64,000 nucleotides of DNA. Source: Halogranum gelatinilyticum. GTDB taxonomy: Archaea > Halobacteriota > Halobacteria > Halobacteriales > Haloferacaceae. Numbering within the stretch: the stretch's first letter is position 1; each line of letters begins with the position of its first letter. This document shows, piece after piece, positions 55,935-64,000 of this stretch. The notes under the pieces were generated by a model. That model was given only the letters and a program-made list of their open reading frames with translations, was not told where the DNA came from and searched no databases. The DNA lies in assembly GCF_900103715.1 (NCBI RefSeq), contig NZ_FNHL01000001.1, positions 62,001-126,000 on the forward strand. Reading direction: 5' to 3'. The position numbers were made by a program, and so were the translations under genes.

Positions 55935-57497
55935 TCAGCCGCCCAGCACGAACGCCGCGATGCGCGGCGTCAGAAAGGCCTCGATGAACGAGGCGACGAC
56001 GAACACGACGGCCAGTCCGACGAGCACCTCGAACGCCCGGCCGAGTTCGTCGCCCACGTCGGCCGCCGACAGCCGTCCGCGCAGGCCGTCGAAGCCGACA
56101 CGGCCGAGATGGAGTCCGAGTCCTCCAGCGACTGCCAATGCCGGCAACTCGATGACGCCGTGCGGAGCCACGAGCGCGAGGAACGCGAGTCGGTCGAACA
56201 GCCCCGCGAGCGCGCCGATGAGGACGCCGTTGAACACGACCGAGGCGACCGTCGGCACGCCCAGCGCGAGACCGCCGTAGCTGCCGCCCGCGGCGACGAG
56301 CCAGTTGTTGGCCGCGATGTTGAGGAACGGGCCGACTGCGATGGTCCCGAAGACCCCCGCGACATCACCCGGCGGGTCGAACGCGACACCGTAGGGTGCG
56401 GTCAGGAACCAGCCGACGGCGACGCTTCCGGCCAACAGCACGGCCGACAGCAGGTTCGCGGTCGGATGGCCGACGACGAACGCGCCGAGCGCGCGCCAGC
56501 CGCGACCGAGACCGACTCCGACGCGCTCGCGGACCGACGGCCGACTGTCGGCACCGGTAGCACCTGTGGGGTCTTCCCACTCTTCGCGCGCCGTCTCACC
56601 ATCCGTAGCTGCGTCTACGGCCGTGTCGCCACGCTCGCCAGCGTAGAGTGCCATCTGGAAGCCGCCGAGCACCGGGCCGACGACGAGCGGCGTTCCGGCG
56701 GCGACGAGCTGTGGCGTTCCGACGACGTTGGCCAGCCCCGCGGCCGTCGCGAACGCGAGTCCGACGCCGAGGCTGACGACGACGTAGCCGAGGAAGTCCA
56801 GCGGGTTGCGCCGGATGAATCCGAGACTCGCCCGGACGCTCCCGAGGACGCCCACGTCGTCGACGACGACGGCCGGGCCGACGAACGACAGCCCGAGCCA
56901 GACGACGAGGAGGAAGACGAAGGCGAGCCCACCGACGACGACGCCGACGAGGATGCCTGCAACGCCGCCGGCGGCGGCACCGAGACCCACGCCCAGCGCG
57001 AGCAGCCCGCCGCCGACGAGGAAGACGCCCGCACGCAGCAGCGTCAGACCGAGGAACGTTCGCCAACGGCTCATGCCGGCGACGCCCTCGGTCAGCGGTG
57101 CTCGCCCGTCGAAGGCGGCGTGGAGTGCCGAGAGGGTCGCTGCGGTCGTGACGCTCTGCAGCACCACGAAGAGCACCACGGAGGCGAGGACCCCCAAGCC
57201 GAGGATGGCGAAGACGGTCGGCGACGCCAGATTGGCGAGCGCGTCGGTCAACTCCGGCGGGAGCGATTGGGGGCTCGCCGGATCGAGCTGGTCGGGTTCG
57301 ATGCTGTCGGCGGCGCGGACGAGGGCTTCGAGTCTGCCGTCGACCCGGAGGAGACCGACGACGACGCCGAGTGCGGCGAGAAACGGGACCCGTCCCGCGA
57401 CGGCCGCGCCGGTCGTCAACAGGTAAAACGGGAGGACGTTCCATGCGTAGCGGACGGGGAGGGCGACCCCGAAGCGGAGGGCGGAGGCGAGTGTCAC
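55935..57497 (-). CDS. SpoIIM-type membrane protein with N-terminal membrane domain
   Basis: A 520-residue membrane protein, mostly helices. The C-terminal 200 residues match the SpoIIM (stage II sporulation protein M) family: PTANLLSAVLLAGSVAVGWF, NIAANNWLVAAGG, GLFDRLAFLALVAPHGVIELPA. The N-terminal half is a second, helix-rich domain of unknown type. In archaea such proteins have no sporulation role; membrane remodelling is only inferred. The start is GTG at VTLASALRFGV. Confidence 0.75.
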   Translation of the reverse strand: MTLASALRFGVALPVRYAWNVLPFYLLTTGAAVAGRVPFLAALGVVVGLLRVDGRLEALVRAADSIEPDQLDPASPQSLPPELTDALANLASPTVFAILGLGVLASVVLFVVLQSVTTAATLSALHAAFDGRAPLTEGVAGMSRWRTFLGLTLLRAGVFLVGGGLLALGVGLGAAAGGVAGILVGVVVGGLAFVFLLVVWLGLSFVGPAVVVDDVGVLGSVRASLGFIRRNPLDFLGYVVVSLGVGLAFATAAGLANVVGTPQLVAAGTPLVVGPVLGGFQMALYAGERGDTAVDAATDGETAREEWEDPTGATGADSRPSVRERVGVGLGRGWRALGAFVVGHPTANLLSAVLLAGSVAVGWFLTAPYGVAFDPPGDVAGVFGTIAVGPFLNIAANNWLVAAGGSYGGLALGVPTVASVVFNGVLIGALAGLFDRLAFLALVAPHGVIELPALAVAGGLGLHLGRVGFDGLRGRLSAADVGDELGRAFEVLVGLAVVFVVASFIEAFLTPRIAAFVLGG

Positions 57498-57607
57498 AGT
57501 TGTCTCCCTCTCGTGGCAGCCGCCTATCTCTTTCCCCCGGCTCCCAGCTCTCGGCGAATCCCACCCGTGCCGATGGCTACAAGCGACCGGCGGGAGTACG
57601 CCGGTGT

Positions 57608-58228
57608 ATGAACGCATCCGCCTTCGCCGAGACGCTTCGCGACGACCACGAGACCGCCCTCTCCCGACTCGGTTCCTCGAAAGCCCTCTACGCGCTCACC
57701 GGCGGCGAGATGGACGCCCCGAACGTCCGACGGGCCGCCCACGACGAGGCGACCACCGCCGCCCGCGTCTTCGCCGAGTGGGCCGACAGCGAGGACGACG
57801 CAGCCGCTGCCGACGTCTTCGCCGACGTCGCCGCCGACGCCGAGTCTCACCTCGATGCCATCGGTGCCGACGCCGGTGACCCGGACGCGACACGGCCGCT
57901 CTACGAGACGCTCGAGGGCTTCGACGACACGCACGCCCGCCTCGGCGGCCTCGTCGGCCGGACGCTCGCGACCAAGAAGACCGCAGAACAGCTCGTCGGC
58001 TTCTTCGTCGGCGACGCCGACCCCCAGTCGGCCTCGACGTTCCGCGGGCTGCGCGACGACTACGACGACCATCTGGACGCCGCGCTCGCCGCACTCGACG
58101 ACGCCTGCGAGACCGACGAGGAGTGGGACGCAGCCAAAGCCGCCGCTGACGCCACTATCGAGGCTGCCTACGGCCACTACGTCGAGACGTTGGAAAGCAT
58201 GGGCGTGAAGCCGAAGAACGTCTGCTGA
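57608..58228 (+). CDS. Conserved haloarchaeal protein, ferritin-like helical fold
   Basis: A 206-residue acidic, all-helical protein starting MNASAFAETLRDDHETAL. It has conserved-looking motifs (SRLGSSKALYALTGGEMD) and many Ala residues. The pattern of four long helices resembles rubrerythrin or ferritin-like bundles, but no clear diiron motif (ExxH pairs) is visible. Some haloarchaeal genomes name this family a transcription antitermination protein; I cannot confirm that. The composite 3' element starts at its stop codon. Confidence 0.7.
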   Translation: MNASAFAETLRDDHETALSRLGSSKALYALTGGEMDAPNVRRAAHDEATTAARVFAEWADSEDDAAAADVFADVAADAESHLDAIGADAGDPDATRPLYETLEGFDDTHARLGGLVGRTLATKKTAEQLVGFFVGDADPQSASTFRGLRDDYDDHLDAALAALDDACETDEEWDAAKAAADATIEAAYGHYVETLESMGVKPKNVC

Positions 58229-58440
58229 ACGACCTTTTTCTACGTCGGGTCGCCTTCGGCGACCGCTCCTTGAAAAAGCTCGGCCAAAAAAGCCGCAAAG
58301 CTCGGCCTGACGGCCTCGTTTGCGGTACAACACGGGATCCGACTTCCGCATCCGCACCGCGACCGCACCGGCTTCCGCACCGCGACCGCAACGCACGACG
58401 ACGCACGGCTCACTCCGCACCGCCACCGCGACACGGCTAC
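58229..58440 (+). repeat. Composite 3' element (copy 2)
   Basis: Directly after the stop codon: ACGACCTTTTTC, hairpin, GAAAAAGCTCGGCCAAAAAA, TGCGGTACAACAC, then repeats of CCGCACCGCGACCGCA type. The order of parts is the same as after polD1 on the other strand. Confidence 0.75.
58234..58278 (+). terminator. Hairpin terminator after the 57.6 kb gene
   Basis: GGTCGCC-TTC-GGCGACC hairpin, enclosed by CTTTTTC and GAAAAAG, which could extend the stem. The T-run precedes the hairpin and an A-run follows it. Confidence 0.5.
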
Positions 58441-58460
58441 TCACAATTCAGTGAATGAAT

Positions 58461-58484
58461 AGTTCCACTCGAAACAGGGGGGTT
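58461..58484 (+). promoter_or_regulatory. ORB-like motif at 58.5 kb
   Basis: Plus strand: GTTCCACTCGAAACAGGGGG followed by GTT. It matches the origin boxes near orc1 closely (core TTCCACTCGAAACAGGGGG identical in type), but 16 kb away. Confidence 0.55.
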
Positions 58485-58519
58485 GTCGCGCTTTCGTCGC
58501 TCGGTTTCCGGTGCTCTGC

Positions 58520-58789
58520 TCAGACGCCGGGGACCGTCTTGCGGTACTCTTTGACCGAGTTTCGGGCGTCGCGGACGAGTTCTTCGGCCTCGCCGTCGAG
58601 GTCGCCGGCGAGTTCGTAGAGCGCGTTCATATGGCGGTCGAGGCGGCCGTGGTCCGGGTCGGCGTCGCGGACCGCCAGCGTCGCCAGCTGCTCGGACTGC
58701 TCGTGCAGCCGTTTCTGTGTTTCCTCGTCGACGTGTTCGGCGGCCTGTCGGAGAGTGTCGCTCGCTGTCTGGAGTTCTTCGCGTGGCAT
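58520..58789 (-). CDS. Conserved haloarchaeal protein (DUF7553-like)
   Basis: An 89-residue acidic, all-helical protein (REELQTASDTLRQAAEHVDE and later LVRDARNSVKEYRKTVPGV), probably a two- or three-helix coiled coil. A longer upstream frame exists, but its N-terminus is not conserved-looking; the ATG at MPREELQTAS is preferred. Function unknown. It is divergent from uvrB. Confidence 0.7.
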   Translation of the reverse strand: MPREELQTASDTLRQAAEHVDEETQKRLHEQSEQLATLAVRDADPDHGRLDRHMNALYELAGDLDGEAEELVRDARNSVKEYRKTVPGV

Positions 58790-58986
58790 AGTGGCCACTA
58801 CAGCACCCAGAAGGAAAGTGGTTCGTCGCTGGCGAGGTTCGCCGCGGTCTGTGACAGTCGGCCGTGAGGACAGTCCGGCGAAACGACCCGTGAGTGCCGC
58901 TCTGCCTTCGGCCGACGTGCGTCCGTTCGCGCGGTGACTCGCACAAGCGAGCGGGTCAAGTGGTTCCGGTTCCAACGTCGGTCAAC

Positions 58987-61047
<2,061 letters not shown>

Positions 61048-61050
61048 TTC

Positions 61051-61434
61051 GTGGTCACCTTCGCTGCCGGCGGCTTGCTCCGTCGTGACGACGGCGCGCT
61101 CTGTGTCGTCCACCGGCCGCGTTACGACGACTGGTCGCTGCCGAAAGGAAAGCTCGAAGACGGCGAGACGCTGGTCGAGACCGCGGTTCGCGAGGTCCGT
61201 GAGGAGACCGGTTGCACGGTCGACTGCGGCCGATATGCCGGTCGGTACCAGTACGACGCAGGGAGCCAAGGGACCAAAGGGGTCTTCATCTGGCATATGG
61301 ACGTCGCCGACGAGCGAGCCGTCGACCCCGACGACGAGGTCGACGACCGTGCGTGGCTGACGCCCGAGGCCGCGCTCGACCGACTGACGTACGAGAACGA
61401 ACGCGGACTCGTCGCGCGGGCGTTCGTGGACTGA
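61051..61434 (+). CDS. Nudix hydrolase
   Basis: A 127-residue Nudix enzyme. The Nudix box is complete: GKLEDGETLVETAVREVREETG (residues 33-54). The small size, without extra domains, fits the Ap4A or MutT type. It may cleanse damaged nucleotides, which would fit its place behind uvrB, but substrate is unknown. Start GTG, three bases after the uvrB stop. Confidence 0.9.
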   Translation: MVTFAAGGLLRRDDGALCVVHRPRYDDWSLPKGKLEDGETLVETAVREVREETGCTVDCGRYAGRYQYDAGSQGTKGVFIWHMDVADERAVDPDDEVDDRAWLTPEAALDRLTYENERGLVARAFVD

Positions 61435-61768
61435 GTCGTTTTGCAAAAACCCGGCAAAAACGCCGTTTTGCCGGCAATCGTTGTGTGATTCCGCATCACA
61501 TGGCCCGGGCTAATACCAAGACTTTTTACTACGGAGTGGAACCTCCGTGTACGACCGTGACCCGCGACTCGGCGGACGAGTGCGACGGCCACGACTGTCA
61601 CCGCTCCTGTTCTCTCGGAAATTCTGCCCGATTGATCATCCGAGAGACCGTGGTGAGAGCACGTGTGTGGTTCGCCTCCGCTGGTGCACCGGTAAACGGC
61701 TCGACTTCTGCACTGCACTCTCTCGCGTCGAGTGCAGCCGACAACTGAGCATCACTAGAACCACAACC
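61435..61768. other. Intergenic 330 bases
   Basis: Apart from the terminator at the left, the block holds a TATA-like TTTTTACTA at about 61532-61540 and a small inverted repeat ACGGAG/CTCCGT just after. A frame of 63-82 codons ending at 61748 is open, but its codon use degrades after the first 20 codons; I do not call it a gene. Confidence 0.4.
61451..61474 (+). terminator. Terminator after the Nudix gene
   Basis: Perfect 9-base arms CCGGCAAAA and TTTTGCCGG with a 6-base loop, starting 17 bases after the stop codon. It is probably the end of the uvrB-nudix transcript. Confidence 0.65.
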
Positions 61769-62848
61769 ATGAGTTCTCACCGCTACAGTCACGTTCAGAA
61801 GGCGTTCCTGAAGTATCAACACGTGTTCGTCCTGCTCGCGCCGGTGCTGTTCGTCGTAGGTGTGTTCTTCGCGGCACCGACACCAGCAGACGTGGGCACG
61901 AACTACTGGCTCGAATTCTGGTGGCTCTTCCCGGCGTTCCTGCTCGGGGCGACCATCGTCAACACCGTGGGAATCAGTGGGTCGGCGCTGTTCGTGCCGT
62001 TCCTCATCTTCATCTTCCCGGTGTTCTCCGAGCCACTCGGCCCGGCGACCATCGTGAAGGTCGGCCTCATCAGCGAGGCGTTCGGCCTCTCCAGCTCTTC
62101 GGTCGCGTTCATCCAGTACGGTCTCGTCGACCGCCGACTGGCGTTGAGCATCGTCGCCGGTGCGGTGCCGTTCGTCGTCGCCGGCGCGCTGCTCTCGTTC
62201 GTCATCCCCGAGGTCATCTTCCACGCGCTGCTCGGCCTCGCGCTGCTCGCCGCGTCGTATCTGCTGTTCAAGACCGACCTCAGCCACGGTGAGTCGAGCG
62301 GTGACGAAGACGCAGTCGCCGCCGACGGCGGCGTCGCCGCCAACCTCCCGGACGACGCCGGCAAACTCGGTCCCGCGGGCGTCCGCACGGACGAGGACGG
62401 GACGGTCACCCGCGTCGACCGTGAGGGCGGTGATTACGAGTACACCCGCCAGGGCTACCTCAAGCGGTTCGCCAACTACAGCATCGGTGGGACGTTCCAA
62501 GGGCTCGCCGGCTTCGGTGCAGGCGAACTCGGCATCATCTCGATGCTCTCGACGAAGGTTCCCGTCCGCGTCGCTATCGGCACGAACCACATCGTCGTCG
62601 CGCTCACGGCCATCCTGGCCTCGCTCGTCCACGTCTTCGGCGGCGGCCTCGTCGGTGGCCACTCGCTGAGCCTTGCCTCGACGCCGTGGAACATGGTCGT
62701 CTTCACCGTCCCCGCGACGGTCATCGGCGGCCAGATCGCGCCGTACGTCTCGAACGCACTCGACACGGACACGCTCAAGAACTTCGTCGGCGTCCTGTTC
62801 GCCGTCATCTCGCTCGCGCTGTTCCTGATGGCCGCCGGTATCGCGTAA
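61769..62848 (+). CDS. TauE/SafE family permease
   Basis: A 359-residue membrane protein of the sulfite exporter TauE/SafE family with about eight helices in two halves. The first half begins WWLFPAFLLGATIVNTVGISGSA and the second LKRFANYSIGGTFQGLAGFGAGELG, the two related family motifs. An acidic loop of about 60 residues joins them. Relatives export sulfite, sulfoacetate or other organosulfur anions. Rhodaneses in the same window might supply such compounds, but they are not linked. Confidence 0.88.
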   Translation: MSSHRYSHVQKAFLKYQHVFVLLAPVLFVVGVFFAAPTPADVGTNYWLEFWWLFPAFLLGATIVNTVGISGSALFVPFLIFIFPVFSEPLGPATIVKVGLISEAFGLSSSSVAFIQYGLVDRRLALSIVAGAVPFVVAGALLSFVIPEVIFHALLGLALLAASYLLFKTDLSHGESSGDEDAVAADGGVAANLPDDAGKLGPAGVRTDEDGTVTRVDREGGDYEYTRQGYLKRFANYSIGGTFQGLAGFGAGELGIISMLSTKVPVRVAIGTNHIVVALTAILASLVHVFGGGLVGGHSLSLASTPWNMVVFTVPATVIGGQIAPYVSNALDTDTLKNFVGVLFAVISLALFLMAAGIA

Positions 62849-62967
62849 CGGCGCGGTTCCGCGGTTCCGCGGTTCACTCCGACGTTTTTCGAAGACTGTC
62901 CGACGAGCGTTGTCACCCGTTGCACCGAAACTGTCTTTCGGCCGGTGGCCGACCGTCGGGCCGTCGA

Positions 62968-63153
62968 ATGAACACCTCCGAACTGATTCAGGCCCTCATC
63001 CTGTTTCTCGTCGCTGTCAACGTCCTCCAAGGCCCGTCGACGGGCATGAACGGTACTGTCGAGACCGCAATCGGACTGCTCTGTATCGCCATCCTCTGGC
63101 TCGTCCCGGTCTATCTCGTGGTCGAGACCGTCACCCACGTGACGAGCGACTGA
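62968..63153 (+). CDS. Small membrane protein
   Basis: A 61-residue protein with two hydrophobic segments (LIQALILFLVAVNVL and TAIGLLCIAILWLVPVYLVV). Native codon use, one gene with no neighbours in its strand within 115 bases. Function unknown. Confidence 0.55.
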   Translation: MNTSELIQALILFLVAVNVLQGPSTGMNGTVETAIGLLCIAILWLVPVYLVVETVTHVTSD

Positions 63154-63303
63154 GCCACAACCGCGACAGCCGACGCCGTCGCCGTTCCGTCGGCTGCCCC
63201 CTCCATCACCCGCGACTCCTGTCACGCCGAGCACCGCCGCCACGTCGTCGGCCGGGCTGCCACACAAAACAAGTTCAATTGTACTACTGAAACCAGCGTT
63301 GGA

Positions 63304-63312
63304 AAAATTTAT
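63304..63312 (+). promoter_or_regulatory. TATA box of the ribonucleotide reductase gene
   Basis: AAAATTTAT, the AT-richest promoter word in the last kilobase. Transcription would start near 63334, giving a leader of about 110 bases. Confidence 0.6.
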
Positions 63313-63322
63313 CCCGGTCGGA

Positions 63323-63335
63323 CCGAACAGTTCGG
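63323..63335. promoter_or_regulatory. Palindrome at the transcription start of the nrd gene
   Basis: CCGAACAGTTCGG, perfect 6-base arms around one base. It falls between the TATA box and the predicted start site, a good position for a repressor. Confidence 0.45.
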
Positions 63336-63446
63336 ACCACGCCCGACCGACGGATCTGCCGCGTCGACGGCTGAGACCCGTCATCTCCCGTGAGTGGCGA
63401 CGCTGTCGACGCCGACGGTCCGGGTCGGACGACACACCGACACACC

Positions 63447-64000
63447 ATGAGCCAGACTACGACACCACAACGAACGGACGTCCGAGCGGTTCTGGACCGT
63501 GCCCGGACGGGACACGAATCCGTCGTCGACGACGACGCGCTCGACCGACTTGCAGACGAGGTCGAACGGAACCTGTACGACGGGGCAACCCGCGAGGAGA
63601 CGTACGAGGCGGTCGTCGACGCAGCGAGTGCCCGCATCGAGCGCGACCCGGCGTACGACGCCGTCGCCGCCCGCGCCTTCCGCGAAGGCTACGAACACGA
63701 GGTGCTCGGCGACCACGACCGTGAGGACCGCGAGCAGGCCTACCGCGACTCCCTGCACGACCTCGTCGCCCGCGGCGTCGAGGCCGACCTGCTCGACGAG
63801 CGGATGGCCGACTACGACCTCGACCGCCTCGCCGACGCGCTCGTCCTCTCTCGAGACGACGACTTCGACTATCTCGCGATGGAGACGCTCTCCCAGCGGT
63901 ACTTCCTGAAGACGAACGACGGCGAACGCCTCGAACTGCCGCAGGTCTTCTGGATGCGCGTCGCCATGGGCGTCGCCCTCCGCGAGGACCCCGACGAGCG
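63447..64000 (+). CDS. Ribonucleotide reductase large subunit, 3' end missing
   Basis: The first 184 codons of a ribonucleoside-diphosphate reductase alpha chain, which makes deoxynucleotides for replication. The start (VLDRARTGHESVVDDDALDRLADEVERNL) is like an ATP-cone regulatory domain. From residue 160 the core begins with TLSQRYFLKTNDGERLELPQ and FWMRVAMGVAL, the start of the barrel in class I and II enzymes. Class I or II cannot be told because the catalytic part lies beyond the window. ATG at 63447 with a promoter 110 bases upstream. Confidence 0.88.
   Translation, partial: MSQTTTPQRTDVRAVLDRARTGHESVVDDDALDRLADEVERNLYDGATREETYEAVVDAASARIERDPAYDAVAARAFREGYEHEVLGDHDREDREQAYRDSLHDLVARGVEADLLDERMADYDLDRLADALVLSRDDDFDYLAMETLSQRYFLKTNDGERLELPQVFWMRVAMGVALREDPDE

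Overview
The window is a stretch of the main chromosome of a haloarchaeon (class Halobacteria). The evidence is a very high G+C content with strong C/G preference at third codon positions, proteins rich in Asp and Glu, TATA boxes centred 25-30 bases before start codons (often with no leader), and archaeal proteins such as PolD small subunit, Orc1/Cdc6, Hef, Hel308, PurO and the KEOPS subunit Cgi121. The gene order around 37-45 kb (lysC nearby, polD1, sec11, orc1, origin, oapA-oapB-oapC) is that of the oriC1 region known from Haloferax volcanii and relatives. A Haloferacales-like organism is my guess; the genus cannot be told from this window. No transposase, integrase, rRNA or CRISPR array was seen.

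Layout. 0-6 kb: a cut-off TRAP transporter permease, an IMPACT/YigZ protein, two membrane proteins, an ACT-domain regulator divergent from a zinc-finger protein. 5-11 kb: hisB, hisA, and a methionine cluster in which metX is flanked by two homologous sulfhydrylases. 11-20 kb: a lipoprotein, bacterial-type ligA, an ABC exporter pair, a soluble transducer with a PAS domain, and uvrC. 20-30 kb: two small paralogous membrane proteins, a CPBP protease, mdh, a p27-like zinc protein, hef, a ferredoxin, and hel308 overlapping cgi121. 30-36 kb: tupABC tungstate uptake, tRNA-Gln(CUG), purO, a phosphoesterase, lysC, an acetyltransferase-like protein and an old-yellow-enzyme relative.

37-45 kb is the replication origin: polD1, sec11, orc1, then about 0.9 kb of noncoding DNA with three strong origin recognition boxes and an AT-rich block, then the oap operon. 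45-58 kb: conserved haloarchaeal hypotheticals, a methyltransferase, a DoxX protein, a thiamine-type ABC uptake operon, an AI-2E family protein, two divergent rhodaneses and a SpoIIM-type membrane protein. 58-64 kb: uvrB, a Nudix hydrolase, a TauE/SafE permease and the start of a ribonucleotide reductase large subunit.

Replication (orc1, polD1, nrd), repair (ligA, uvrC, hef, hel308, uvrB) and precursor synthesis are therefore concentrated near one origin. Two patterns are not explained by the genes. First, origin-box-like motifs continue well outside the core origin (29.6, 38.7, 40.0, 49.0, 49.5 and 58.5 kb), some inside coding regions. Second, a composite element that begins at the stop codon (T-run, hairpin, a shared 19-base core, then short repeats) follows polD1 and the gene at 57.6-58.2 kb. 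Several short tandem repeats also lie at gene ends or inside disordered linkers.
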